Origin: an uncultured Parolsenella sp.
Lineage (GTDB): Bacteria > Actinomycetota > Coriobacteriia > Coriobacteriales > Atopobiaceae
Length of the DNA: 64,000 nucleotides
Direction of reading: 5' to 3'
Assembly (NCBI RefSeq): GCF_934660935.1
Contig: NZ_CAKUIH010000005.1
Coordinates: 1-64,000, forward strand
Position numbers and translations under genes: made by a program. Of the stretch, positions 15,961-24,896 are shown piece by piece; positions within the stretch are counted from its first letter, which is position 1; every line of letters begins with the position of its first letter. The notes beneath the pieces are model-generated. The model ran no database searches. It saw only the letters and a list, made by a program, of their open reading frames with translations, and had not been told where the DNA came from.

Positions 15961-17547
15961 ATGATCAATCCGCTAGCTAATAGGTCGGGATCCGAGCGAA
16001 ACGCAACGCGCGGACGAAGGCTGCGCAATAGCAGCGAGGTTGCCGTCCGTCCGAGGGGCGCCCGTTTCTCCTCTGACGCCGACAATGATGAGACGATGGA
16101 CGAGGAGGCAGGCCGCGGACGCAGCAGGATGCGCGGTCGTGGTGGTCGTGGCAACCGCGCCCAGCGTCCCAAGCGTCCTCGCAAGCCTAGCCGCCTCGGC
16201 ATGATCGTTGGCAGTTGGTGGAACCGCCTCATCGGTGCCGTATACTCCGGCTCCCTCTCGAGCCAGACCGAGCAGTATGCCGCCCACAACACCACGCAGG
16301 ACTACATTTGGAACTCCGTGGGCCTTGGCGCCTGGGGCGTGGTCTTCCCCGTCCTCTCCGTCGTCACGACGCAGCTCTTGAACGTCGAGCAAGGCGGTCG
16401 CTTCTCGATGGCTTTCGTCACGGGCACGCTGCTCCTCTTCATCGCCAACTTCGGCGTCCGCACCTACCAGGCGTCTGACATCTCAGAGAACCACTCCTTC
16501 GCGGACTACCAGGCCTGCCGTGTCGTCACCGTCGCCGCGATGCTGCTCATCGGCGTGCTCTACTGCCAGATCCGCGGCTATGATCCGGAGATGTTCGGCC
16601 TCTGCATGGGCATGTTCGTCTATCGCGCCGTCGATGGCCTCGCGGATGTCTATGAGGGCCGTCTCCAGCAGATGGACAAGCTCTACCTCGCCGGCATCTC
16701 GCAGGCAGTACGCTCGGCCGCTGCCATCGTCGCCTACTGCGTGCTGATCTTCATCACGAGGAGCATCTCTGCTGCCGGCATCGCCATGGGCGTCGCCGCC
16801 GTCGCATCGTTCGTCCTGCTCACGCTTCCGCTTACGTTCTTCGAAACGCCCAAGAGCGAAAAGCTCCGCCTGACGAGCGTGAAGGATCTCTTCGTTCAGT
16901 GCTTCCCGTTGTTCGTAGCGCTGTTCCTCTATAACCTCATCGACAACATGCCTAAGTTCGCCATGGAAGGTGTGCTGTCGTACGACAACCAGCTCTACTT
17001 CAACGCGCTCTTCTCGCCCGCGCACATGATCATCATGGTGATTGGCTTCGTCTATAAGCCGCAGCTCATGCGTCTTGCGGAGATTTGGGCTGACCCCGAG
17101 CGCCGCGGCCGCTTCGACATCATCGTTCTCGCCGTGCTCCTACTGATCGTCGCACTCACGGGTGGCGTCGGTGTCTTCATGGCAACCGCCGGCATTCCCA
17201 TCATGAGCTTCATGTACGGCGTCGACTTCGAGCAGTTCCGCGGCCTGTGCTACGTCATGATCGCAACGGGAGGCGTCTGCGCCGCAATCGACTTCCTCTA
17301 CCAGATCATCACGGTGCTGCGCCGCCAGAAGGCCGTCACGCGCGTCTACCTGTTGACGCTCGGCTTCTCGCTGTTCGTACCGCCGCTGCTCATCGGCTTC
17401 ACAGGCCTTCCCGGCGCGGTTCTCGGATACCTCATCGTTATGTGCATCCTCCTCGTGCTGCTAGTGACCGAGTACCTCTCGATTCACGCCGAGCTCTCCG
17501 AAACGCTCAAGAGCTACCGCAAGCGCGCCGTCCGCGACACGAAATAG
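15961..17547 (+). CDS. Multi-pass membrane protein of polysaccharide flippase type
   Basis: 528 residues. The first ~80 residues are cytoplasmic and Arg/Gly-rich (RSRMRGRGGRGNRAQRPKRP). Then about 12-14 hydrophobic helices (for example VFPVLSVVTTQLL, TGTLLLFIANFGVRTYQ, MGVAAVASFVLLTLPLTFF) in the pattern of the MOP superfamily (Wzx/RfbX or MATE-like). Mid-protein FVALFLYNLIDNMPKFAME resembles the central loop of O-antigen flippases. Likely moves a lipid-linked saccharide across the membrane. No glycosyltransferases are adjacent, so the cargo is unknown. ATG at 15961 follows GAAGGGCACAC. The basic tail is odd for the family and could bind nucleotides, lipids or proteins. Confidence 0.8.
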   Translation: MINPLANRSGSERNATRGRRLRNSSEVAVRPRGARFSSDADNDETMDEEAGRGRSRMRGRGGRGNRAQRPKRPRKPSRLGMIVGSWWNRLIGAVYSGSLSSQTEQYAAHNTTQDYIWNSVGLGAWGVVFPVLSVVTTQLLNVEQGGRFSMAFVTGTLLLFIANFGVRTYQASDISENHSFADYQACRVVTVAAMLLIGVLYCQIRGYDPEMFGLCMGMFVYRAVDGLADVYEGRLQQMDKLYLAGISQAVRSAAAIVAYCVLIFITRSISAAGIAMGVAAVASFVLLTLPLTFFETPKSEKLRLTSVKDLFVQCFPLFVALFLYNLIDNMPKFAMEGVLSYDNQLYFNALFSPAHMIIMVIGFVYKPQLMRLAEIWADPERRGRFDIIVLAVLLLIVALTGGVGVFMATAGIPIMSFMYGVDFEQFRGLCYVMIATGGVCAAIDFLYQIITVLRRQKAVTRVYLLTLGFSLFVPPLLIGFTGLPGAVLGYLIVMCILLVLLVTEYLSIHAELSETLKSYRKRAVRDTK

Positions 17548-17676
17548 CCCCCGAACATAAGGCTGCACTATCTGCGGCGATAGGCCTCGAGCCAAGTCAG
17601 AAGCAGGAGCAGACAACCAGATCGCTTGACTTATTGCCGTGCCCTCAACTCCCATCGCCCGGTGACGTCAAGCATA

Positions 17677-17713
17677 GAGAAGGGCTCCGCCACTTGGTGA
17701 CGGGGCCCTTCTC
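17677..17713. terminator. Hairpin between convergent flippase-like gene and aspS
   Basis: A 9-bp perfect stem (GAGAAGGGC / GCCCTTCTC) with a 19-base loop that can pair internally, lying between the ends of a plus-strand and a minus-strand gene. Probably acts as a bidirectional terminator. Confidence 0.6.
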
Positions 17714-17774
17714 ATGTTCGAGTTGTCATCTCGAGGTAGTAATGAAGCTCGGCGACGACTGAGGCGCCGGCGGA

Positions 17775-19616
17775 CTACATCAGGCGGAGGCCAACTTCCT
17801 TGAGCTGCTTGGAAGAAACCTCGCTGGGAGCGTCGCTCATGAGGTCGGAGCCACTCGAGGTCTTCGGGAACGCCATGACCTCACGGATCGAATCGGAGCC
17901 GGTGAGCAGCATGCACACGCGGTCGAGGCCGAGGGCGAAGCCGCCCATGGGAGGCGCACCAAACTCAAGGGCGTCCATGACGAAGCCGAACTGCTCGCGG
18001 GCGCGCTCCTCCGTAAAGCCGAGGAGCTCGAGCATCTGAAGCTGCATCTCCGCGTCGTGGATACGCATGCCGCCGCCACCGGCCTCATAGCCGTCCATGA
18101 CGAAGTCATACGTGAAGCTGCCAGCCGCCAGCGGGTCAGCCTTAATCTTCTCGACGTCAGACTCGGTCGGGAGGGTGAAGGGCTGGTGCTCCGCCGCATA
18201 GGCCTTACGCTCCTCATCCCAGTGGAACAGCGGGAAGTTGACGACCCAGAGGAAGTCATGGCCCTCGCGCTTGACGTTGAGGGCATCAGCCATGTGGCAG
18301 CGCATGCCGCCGAGAATCTCGCAGGAAGCGAGACGCGGGCCGGCGGCGAACATCACGAGATCGCCGGGCTCGACATCAGCGCGCTCGCGAAGGGCGGCCA
18401 TCTCCTCATCGGAGAAGAACTTGACGATGGGGCTGTTGATGGAGCCATCCTCGCGGAAGGCGATCCAGGCGAGACCCTTGGCGCCAAAGGCCTTTGCCAC
18501 GCCCTCGAGCTTGTCAATCTGGGCGCGCGGCCAGGTGCCAGCACCCTTGGCGTTAATGCACTTGACGACGGAGCCCTCGGTGTTCGCAGCGGAGGAGAAG
18601 ACCTTGAACTTGGACTCGGTAAAGATATCCGTGACATCAACGAGGTGCATGCCATAGCGAGTGTCCGGCTTGTCGATGCCGTAGGTATCCATGGCATCCC
18701 AGTAGTCCATGCGACGCAGCGGCGTGGGCATGTCGACGCCCATCTTGGCGAAGGCGTCGTGGAGGACGTCCTCGAGAGCGCTCATGACGTCGTCCTGGTT
18801 GACGAAGCTCATCTCGATGTCGACCTGAGTGAACTCAGGCTGGCGGTCGGCGCGGAGGTCCTCGTCACGGAAGCACTTGGCGACCTGATAGTAGCGCTCG
18901 ACGCCACCAACCATGAGCAGCTGCTTGAGGAGCTGCGGGGACTGGGGCAGAGCATAGAGGCGACCCGGCTGAATGCGACAGGGCACCAGGAAGTCGCGCG
19001 CGCCCTCGGGCGTGGACTTGAAGAGGCTCGGCGTCTCGACCTCCATGAAGGCGCGGTTGTGAAGCGCCTCGCGGATGGCGAAGGTGAAATCGGAACGCAG
19101 CTTGAGGTTGGCCATCATCTCGGGCCTGCGGATGTCAAGGTAGCGGTAGCGCAGGCGCGTGTCCTCGGCGGTGTCAATGCCATCCTCGATCTGGAACGGC
19201 GGCGTCTTGGAGCGGTTGAGGATCTCGATGGTGTCGACGCGAACCTCGATCTCGCCGGTGGGGAGCTTGGGGTTGATGGTCTCCTCGTCACGGCCGCGAA
19301 CGACGCCGTGGACGCAGATGGGCCACTCGGGGCGGATGGTCTCGGCAGCGTGGAAAGCGGTGCCGCCGGAGTGCTCGGGGTCGAAGGTGCACTGGGTCAT
19401 GCCAGAGCGATCGCGGAGGTCAACGAAGATGAGGCCACCGTGATCGCGGCGACGCCACACCCAACCCGTGAGCGTGACCTCGCGGCCGATGTCCTCACGA
19501 CGAAGCTCGCCGGCGGTGTGGGTGTGCATGGAGTGCTCGTGCATGGCGCCCGTCTCGGCGGCGAAGGCGCTGGCGGCCTGCTCCTCGACGGCGGGGGTGG
19601 TGCTGGTGTCGTGCAT
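17775..19616 (-). CDS. aspS: Aspartyl-tRNA synthetase
   Basis: Charges tRNA-Asp. 613 residues in the bacterial form: OB anticodon-binding domain (LTGWVWRRRDHGGLIFVDLRD), class II motif 2 (FRDEDLRADRQPEFTQ), the bacterial GAD insertion in the middle (residues ~320-440), and motif 3 (GFALGLDRVCMLL). The C-terminal pattern VMAFPKTSSGSDLMSDAPS is characteristic. I chose ATG 19616 because GAGAGG lies 6 bases upstream; the frame extends further without support. The start adds a ~30-residue polar leader with a His-rich stretch (MHEHSMHTHT). Whether it also charges tRNA-Asn cannot be judged here. Confidence 0.97.
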   Translation of the reverse strand: MHDTSTTPAVEEQAASAFAAETGAMHEHSMHTHTAGELRREDIGREVTLTGWVWRRRDHGGLIFVDLRDRSGMTQCTFDPEHSGGTAFHAAETIRPEWPICVHGVVRGRDEETINPKLPTGEIEVRVDTIEILNRSKTPPFQIEDGIDTAEDTRLRYRYLDIRRPEMMANLKLRSDFTFAIREALHNRAFMEVETPSLFKSTPEGARDFLVPCRIQPGRLYALPQSPQLLKQLLMVGGVERYYQVAKCFRDEDLRADRQPEFTQVDIEMSFVNQDDVMSALEDVLHDAFAKMGVDMPTPLRRMDYWDAMDTYGIDKPDTRYGMHLVDVTDIFTESKFKVFSSAANTEGSVVKCINAKGAGTWPRAQIDKLEGVAKAFGAKGLAWIAFREDGSINSPIVKFFSDEEMAALRERADVEPGDLVMFAAGPRLASCEILGGMRCHMADALNVKREGHDFLWVVNFPLFHWDEERKAYAAEHQPFTLPTESDVEKIKADPLAAGSFTYDFVMDGYEAGGGGMRIHDAEMQLQMLELLGFTEERAREQFGFVMDALEFGAPPMGGFALGLDRVCMLLTGSDSIREVMAFPKTSSGSDLMSDAPSEVSSKQLKEVGLRLM

Positions 19617-19899
19617 ATGATTCCTCTCGTCTGGGCCATCCCGTGTCGGTACGGACGGCCTGCCATCAGACGGCGAGCGCCGCGTAGACAGCGTGGTAAC
19701 TCGCGCAAGAAGACATGATAGCGCAGCTTCGACACCCACAAGTTGCCGGCGTGTTACTCAGGACGCCCGGATTGGGGTGCCAAACCCTGGGGAGCCGGCG
19801 TCCCAAACCAAATAGCTTCCGCACGCGCGGCAAAAAACGCCCCGCCGCGACTGTTCGCGACGGGGCGCACCGGAGCAATGTGGCCGAGCCACTAGCGCG
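19617..19899. other. Intergenic between metY end and aspS start, with a leader hairpin
   Basis: About 280 bases. It holds the metY terminator (listed separately) and a further hairpin at 19761-19803 (GGACGCCcGG pairing with CCGGCGTCC, with an inner GGGT/ACCC pairing). The hairpin lies upstream of or within the aspS leader. It does not look like a T-box. The aspS promoter presumably lies between 19640 and 19830. Confidence 0.45.
19832..19867 (-). terminator. Strong intrinsic terminator of metY
   Basis: On the minus strand: CGCCCCG stem closed by CGGGGCG, with an inner CGCGA/TCGCG stem, followed directly by six Ts. Ideal Rho-independent form, 33 bases after the metY stop. Confidence 0.9.
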
Positions 19900-21207
19900 T
19901 TAGCACTTGGCGAGAGCCTGATCCAGGTCGGCAATCAGATCAGCCGTGTCCTCGAGGCCGCAGGAGAGACGCACCATATCGGCGGAGATGCCACAGGCGA
20001 GGAGCTCCTCGTCGTTCATCTGGCGATGCGTGGCGTTCGCCGGATGCAGGCAGCAGGTGCGGGCATCGGCCACGTGCGTGGCGATCTGGCACATCTCGAG
20101 GCTCTTCATAAAGGTCTCCGCCGCCGCGCGGCCGCCGTTAAAGCCAAAGCTCACGACACCGCACGTGCCATTGGGCATGTACTTCTGGGCGAGGTCATAG
20201 TACTTGTCGCCCTCGAGGCCGGGATAGCTCACGAAGCGCACCTTGGGGTGATTCGCGAGGTACTTGGCCACGGCCATGCCGTTCTCGCAGTGGCGTGGCA
20301 TGCGAACGTGCAGGCTCTCGAGCGAGCTGTTGAGGAAGAAAGCCGCCTGCGGGTTCTGCATGGGGCCAAGGTCGCGCATGAGCTGCGCGGTCGCCTTGGT
20401 GATGAAGGCCCCACCCATACCAAACTTCTCCGCGTACGTGACGCCGTGATAGCTCTCGTCCGGCGTGGTGAGGCCCGGGAACTTGTCAGCATGCGCCATC
20501 CAGTCAAACTGGCCATGGTCGACAATGACGCCGCCGAGATACGCCGCGTGGCCATCCATGTACTTGGTGGTGGAGTGGGTCACGATATCCGCGCCCCACT
20601 CGAACGGACGACACATCACCGGCGTTGGGAAGGTGTTGTCGACGATCAGGGGCACGCCATGTGCGTGCGCCGCGGCGGCGAAGCGCTCGATGTCGAGCAC
20701 GGCGAGCGCCGGGTTGGCGATGGTCTCGCCAAAGACGAGCTTGGTGTTGGGTCGGAAGGCCGCCTCGAGCTCCTCATCCGTGCAGTCAGGCGCCACAAAG
20801 GTGCAGGTGAGGCCCATGCGACCCATGGTGTGGGCGAGAAGGTTGTAGGTGCCGCCGTAGATGGCAGAGCTCGCCACCACGTGATCGCCCGCGGCAGCCA
20901 GGTTGAAGATGGCGAGGAAATTCGCCGCCATACCGGAGCTCGTCAGCATTGCCGCCGTGCCGCCCTCGAGCTCGGCGATCTTCGCCGCGACGAGGTCGCA
21001 GGTGGGGTTCTGGAGGCGACTGTAGAAGTAGCCGGACTCCTCAAGGTCGAAGAGCTTGCCCATGTGCTCGGACGTGTCGTACTTCCAGGTGGTGGACTGC
21101 CAGATCGGCACCTGACGCGGTTCGGCGTCGCCAGGGCGATAGCCACCCTGCACGCACACGGTCCCGACAGTCTTGGCGGCGCTGTTGTTGGTGGGCTGCT
21201 CGCTCAT
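19900..21207 (-). CDS. metY: O-acetylhomoserine aminocarboxypropyltransferase (sulfhydrylase) family, PLP-dependent
   Basis: 435 residues of the Cys/Met metabolism PLP family. The PLP Lys lies in HSTTKYMDGHA; other family segments are GYFYSRLQNPT, GGTAAMLTSSGMAANFLA, SSAIYGGTYNLLAHT, and LIVDNTFPTPVMCRPFEWGADI. Length and the long middle loop match MetY-type O-acetylhomoserine sulfhydrylases, which make homocysteine from O-acetylhomoserine and sulfide. Methionine gamma-lyase is the main alternative because the fold is the same. cysK at 54639 shows the organism also uses direct sulfhydrylation. No SAM riboswitch is visible in the 170-base upstream gap. Confidence 0.88.
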   Translation of the reverse strand: MSEQPTNNSAAKTVGTVCVQGGYRPGDAEPRQVPIWQSTTWKYDTSEHMGKLFDLEESGYFYSRLQNPTCDLVAAKIAELEGGTAAMLTSSGMAANFLAIFNLAAAGDHVVASSAIYGGTYNLLAHTMGRMGLTCTFVAPDCTDEELEAAFRPNTKLVFGETIANPALAVLDIERFAAAAHAHGVPLIVDNTFPTPVMCRPFEWGADIVTHSTTKYMDGHAAYLGGVIVDHGQFDWMAHADKFPGLTTPDESYHGVTYAEKFGMGGAFITKATAQLMRDLGPMQNPQAAFFLNSSLESLHVRMPRHCENGMAVAKYLANHPKVRFVSYPGLEGDKYYDLAQKYMPNGTCGVVSFGFNGGRAAAETFMKSLEMCQIATHVADARTCCLHPANATHRQMNDEELLACGISADMVRLSCGLEDTADLIADLDQALAKC

Positions 21208-21375
21208 ATGTGACTCCCTCGGTTTGGCGCTGTTTGCATGCCCATGAGAATAGGCGTGCGAATGCCCAGGTACAACCTAGCATTTTGGTGGGATTTGCGC
21301 CTCGGCGACCAGCTCCGTCTTGGCTTCCAGCGCACATCGGCTAGGGTGCGGCTCTGTCCCGGCGCGCGAACACGA

Positions 21376-22602
21376 CTAGAGCACGGATTTGGTCCCCAGT
21401 ACGCGCAGACATGACTCGTCAATGCGCTCCCGAGAAAGGATGCCACTCGCGACCGCATCGAGAACGCCCTGGTAAGCAGCATCGAGGTCCTCAGGCATGA
21501 GAATCATGTCTCCCCCAGCCTCGAGGAACCTGACGGCCGCCTCCGCCGACGAAAAGCGCTCGGTCACAGCCCCCATCTGGAATGAGTCCGAGATGATGAT
21601 GCCGTTAAATCCCAGCTCACGGCGCAAGGTCTTCCCTATCATCACGCGAGAGAGGGATGCCGGAAGATCGTCCGCCGCGACGTTGGGCGTCTTGATATGA
21701 CCCACCATGACGAGGGGCACGCCGGCGGCGATGGCACGGCGAAACGGCTCGAACTCGCACGAATCAAGATCTTCGCGAGTACGCGTCGACACCGCCTCGC
21801 CCGTGTGAGAATCGGCGTTCGTGTCGCCATGACCGGGAAAGTGTTTGACGCAAGGGAGGACGCCGGCCGCGAGCATCGCGGTTGTCTCGGCGACAACCAT
21901 GTCTGCGACCAAGTGCGGGTCCGTGCCGAAGGAACGCGGCCCGATAACCGTGTTCTCGGGGTTGGTAAGCACGTCCGCAACCGGCGCGAAATCGATGTTA
22001 AAGCCAATTTCATGCAGGTAGAAACCTATGTCCGCGCCCACTCGCTCAGCCTGGGTCACGTCTCCCGTGAATCCGATGGTTGCCATATGGGGGAAGGTCG
22101 CGACGTCGAAGGCTGGTGAGTTCGCAACGCGGGACACAAGCGGCCCGCCCTCCTCGTCCACGCCGAGAAACACAGGGATGCCAGCGGTCGCTTCCTTCGA
22201 GAAACGTCCTATGTTCGCAAGCATCTCGCGAAGCTGTCCCGGCGTCTCGATGTTTTGCGAGAAGCATATGACGCCGCCAACGGGCAGGGTGGCGAGGGCG
22301 GCCTCCATAGCCTCGCCGGCTTCGATCACGCAATCCGTGCCCGTAAGCTGCTCGGGCGTCACGAAGAAGAGCTGTGCCACCTTCTGCTCGAGCGTCATGG
22401 TTCCGAGGATTCGCTCCGCGGCTGAAGAATCCGACATGGCGGGCGCCGTTGTTACGGGCACCGGTGCCACGGACGCCACCGTGCCCGGCGTCGCGACACC
22501 CTCAGGGTCTTGGCCAAGGCCGCAGCTAGAAAGTGCGACCGACGCCCCCGCAAGGCCGAGCACACCGAGAATCTCCCTGCGCGTAAGCTCGTTCTTCGCC
22601 AT
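21376..22602 (-). CDS. Beta-N-acetylhexosaminidase, GH3 family, Tat/lipoprotein form
   Basis: Removes beta-linked N-acetylglucosamine from muropeptides (NagZ-like). The signature KHFPGHGDTNADSHTG holds the acid/base Asp-His loop, and the nucleophile Asp lies in IISDSFQMGAV. The N terminus has TRREILGVLGLAG, a twin-arginine motif, and lipobox ALSSC, so the enzyme is predicted to be exported folded and lipid-anchored. 408 residues. The ATG at 22602 has GAGGGG a few bases upstream; the frame extends 25 codons further without support. In Gram-positives such enzymes work outside the cell in wall recycling. Stands alone with its own promoter region. Confidence 0.9.
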   Translation of the reverse strand: MAKNELTRREILGVLGLAGASVALSSCGLGQDPEGVATPGTVASVAPVPVTTAPAMSDSSAAERILGTMTLEQKVAQLFFVTPEQLTGTDCVIEAGEAMEAALATLPVGGVICFSQNIETPGQLREMLANIGRFSKEATAGIPVFLGVDEEGGPLVSRVANSPAFDVATFPHMATIGFTGDVTQAERVGADIGFYLHEIGFNIDFAPVADVLTNPENTVIGPRSFGTDPHLVADMVVAETTAMLAAGVLPCVKHFPGHGDTNADSHTGEAVSTRTREDLDSCEFEPFRRAIAAGVPLVMVGHIKTPNVAADDLPASLSRVMIGKTLRRELGFNGIIISDSFQMGAVTERFSSAEAAVRFLEAGGDMILMPEDLDAAYQGVLDAVASGILSRERIDESCLRVLGTKSVL

Positions 22603-22899
22603 TTCCCCTCTCACGTCCCCTCTCGCTCGCATCTCGTTCGAGCCGCACACGCTCTCGGGAGTGCAGAGCGATCGCAACCATACACCCGTCCCTCATCGCG
22701 CGGTCCCGGACCGCCGAAGAGGCGCCCCTATCACGCGCACTCTGTCCGCCGAAGAGGCGTCCCCAATCGCGCGCGCCCGAGCTGCCATAGAAGCGCTCCC
22801 TCATTATCATCGCGTTCCATCTTGACGCATGCGGAGCTCCGCAAGCGCGAGCGTGTTACCCTCGATTGGTGATTAGACCTGAGCGACGGGGAGATGCAC
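22603..22899. other. Divergent intergenic region with ~35-bp degenerate tandem repeat
   Basis: About 297 bases between two divergent genes. GCCGAAGAGGCG (third copy GCCATAGAAGCG) recurs at 22713, 22748 and 22784, each followed by a variant of TCCCTATCACGCGC, with a partial earlier unit at 22688-22702. The period is 35-36 bases. Both promoters must lie in or beside the array. Confidence 0.5.
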
Positions 22900-24135
22900 A
22901 TGGCACAAGAGGCGGATATCGAGCGCGAGGCACGCGCTGCAAGCATGATCATCGCGAGGCAGGCGGAGACGAGCGACTATGTCATCGACCGTCGTCGCTG
23001 GTACCACGCCCATCCCGAGATTGCCTATCACGAGGTTGCCACCACCGAGCAGATCTGCGCAGACCTCGAAGCCCTGGGTATCCCCTACGAGCGCCCAACG
23101 GCAACCGGCGTCGTGGCGACCATCCGCGGCACCGCCCAGAGCGCCCATGGCGCAGCCGACTCCCCGCGCCGACGCATCATGCTCCGCGCCGATATCGACG
23201 GCCTCCCCGTGGCGGAGAGGACCGGCGAGTCCTTCTCGTCAGAAAACGACGGGTTCATGCACGCCTGTGGCCACGACTGCCACATCGCGATGCTCCTGGG
23301 CGCCGCCCGTCTCCTCGCCGGCATGACCGACGAGCTCGAAGGTGAAGTTCGTCTTGTCTTCCAACCGGCCGAGGAGGGCGGCGACGGCTCCAAGACCATG
23401 ATTTCAGCCGGCGTCCTCGAAGGTGTCGACGGAGTCTTTGGCATGCACATCTGGAGCGATGTTCCCGCAGGCAAAGTCTCCGTAGAAGCCGGCCCCCGCA
23501 TGGCGGCGACCGACTGGTGGCGCATCGACGTCACCGGCCGTAGCGCCCACGGCGCCATGCCCAACCAGGGCGCCGACGCGGTGCTCGCCGGAGCCGCCAT
23601 CGTGGAGAGCCTGCAGGCGATCGTAAGCCGCAACATGAGCCCCTTCGAGCCCGCCGTGGTGACGGTGGGGCAATTCCATGGCGGCACGGCACGCAATGTC
23701 ATGGCCGGCAGCTCTTGGATGGAGGGAACCGTCCGCACTTTCCACGAGGATGCCCACGAGCTGATTCCCGGCCTCATGGAACGCATGGCAAACGACGTCG
23801 CTGCGGCGTTTGGCTGCACGGCAAAGCTCACGTACGAGAACGCCCACTCCACCGTCGTGAATGAGGCCGCCGCGAGCGAGCGTGCCATGCGCGCGACCCG
23901 CGAGGTGCTTGGCGAAGACGCGCTCGTTCGCTACCAGGGCTCCATGCCCGGCGAGGATTTCTCCGAGTACCTGAAGAGGGTTCCGGGCGCATTCGCGTTT
24001 CTCGGCAGCGGCACGGCAGATCCCAACGGCAAGGTCTGGCCACAGCACAGCTGCTTCTATGACCCCGACGAATCAGTCCTCGTGCGTGGCTCCATGCTCG
24101 CCGCCCAGTACGCGGTCGACTTCCTCGCGGAGTAA
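22900..24135 (+). CDS. M20D family amidohydrolase / aminoacylase
   Basis: 411 residues. Zinc peptidase fold with HACGHDCHIAMLLGAARLL (metal Cys/His/Asp set of the M20D group), the Glu pair in VFQPAEEGGDG, the dimerisation domain insert (ATDWWRIDVTGRSAHGAM), and the C-terminal metal His in KVWPQHSCFYDP. M20D members remove acyl groups from amino acids (hippurate, IAA-amino acids, N-acetyl-diaminopimelate). Here the substrate is not readable. I chose ATG 22900 because GGGGAG lies 6 bases upstream; the ATG at 22894 overlaps it. It converges on gatD with only 17 bases between stops. Confidence 0.9.
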   Translation: MAQEADIEREARAASMIIARQAETSDYVIDRRRWYHAHPEIAYHEVATTEQICADLEALGIPYERPTATGVVATIRGTAQSAHGAADSPRRRIMLRADIDGLPVAERTGESFSSENDGFMHACGHDCHIAMLLGAARLLAGMTDELEGEVRLVFQPAEEGGDGSKTMISAGVLEGVDGVFGMHIWSDVPAGKVSVEAGPRMAATDWWRIDVTGRSAHGAMPNQGADAVLAGAAIVESLQAIVSRNMSPFEPAVVTVGQFHGGTARNVMAGSSWMEGTVRTFHEDAHELIPGLMERMANDVAAAFGCTAKLTYENAHSTVVNEAAASERAMRATREVLGEDALVRYQGSMPGEDFSEYLKRVPGAFAFLGSGTADPNGKVWPQHSCFYDPDESVLVRGSMLAAQYAVDFLAE

Positions 24136-24152
24136 GGCAAGCCCGGGCGGCG

Positions 24153-24896
24153 CTATTCCTTCTCTTCGCCGGAGATGAGGCGCTGGTACATCGTCTCGTT
24201 CGCGGCGAGCTCCGCAGTATCGTCGAGCGGCTCAAGGGTGCCGTCGCCGTACTTGCGCTCGAGCGCGCGCGAGATGAGGTAATCCGCCACGCCGGGGTTC
24301 TTGGGCAGCAGCGGGCCGTGGATATAGGTGCCCACGACGTTCTTGTAGAGGCACCCCTCGTACCCAGTCTTTCCGTCGTTGCCATGACCATGAATCACAC
24401 GGCCCAGAGGCTCAACACCGGCACCCAGATGCGTGCGACCGCCATGGTTCTCGTACCCGACGATGGGACGGTCCACGATGCGACTCTCGATGGCAATGTT
24501 GCCGATGAGGCGCGGCGCGCCGCGGTCCGTGTAGAGGTCGACGAGCGACAGCCCCTCGACTTCCTCGTCACCCATGAGGTAGGAATGGCCAAGAAGCTGG
24601 TAGCCGCCGCAGACGGCACCAAGGGCACCGCCGTCTTCGACAAAGGAGACGAGCTCCTCGCGTTCCGCCAAAAGATGCTCGCAGACGATCCTCTGCTCAC
24701 GGTCCGAGCCGCCGCCGATGAATGCGATGTCCACGTCCGAGAAGCTCGGGCGGTCGTCGATGTGGACCTCCTCCACCTCGCAGCGAATGCCACGCCACTC
24801 GAGGCGCTTGCGCAGCACGAGGATATTGCCGCCGTCGCCGTAGAGGTTCAGGAGCTCAGGATAGAGATGCGCGATACGCAGGGACTTTTCGCTCAC
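24153..24896 (-). CDS. gatD: Lipid II isoglutaminyl synthase, glutaminase subunit GatD
   Basis: Supplies ammonia to MurT for amidating D-Glu of lipid II to D-isoglutamine. 247 residues of the CobB/CobQ-like glutaminase fold. Nucleophile Cys lies in LGAVCGGYQLLG, catalytic His in GTYIHGPLLPKNP. The N-terminal HLYPELLNLYGDGGNI is typical of GatD. The start is GTG at 24896, overlapping the murT stop (GTGA), with GGGGGAG 6 bases upstream. Translational coupling fits the 1:1 MurT/GatD complex. Last gene of the amaP-to-gatD run. Confidence 0.95.
   Translation of the reverse strand: MSEKSLRIAHLYPELLNLYGDGGNILVLRKRLEWRGIRCEVEEVHIDDRPSFSDVDIAFIGGGSDREQRIVCEHLLAEREELVSFVEDGGALGAVCGGYQLLGHSYLMGDEEVEGLSLVDLYTDRGAPRLIGNIAIESRIVDRPIVGYENHGGRTHLGAGVEPLGRVIHGHGNDGKTGYEGCLYKNVVGTYIHGPLLPKNPGVADYLISRALERKYGDGTLEPLDDTAELAANETMYQRLISGEEKE

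Noticed and set aside
19761..19803. tRNA-like fold upstream of aspS
   Set aside because: A single long hairpin; no cloverleaf arms or TTCGA loop.
21208..21375. SAM riboswitch upstream of metY
   Set aside because: No S-box core words or matching stems in the 168-base gap.
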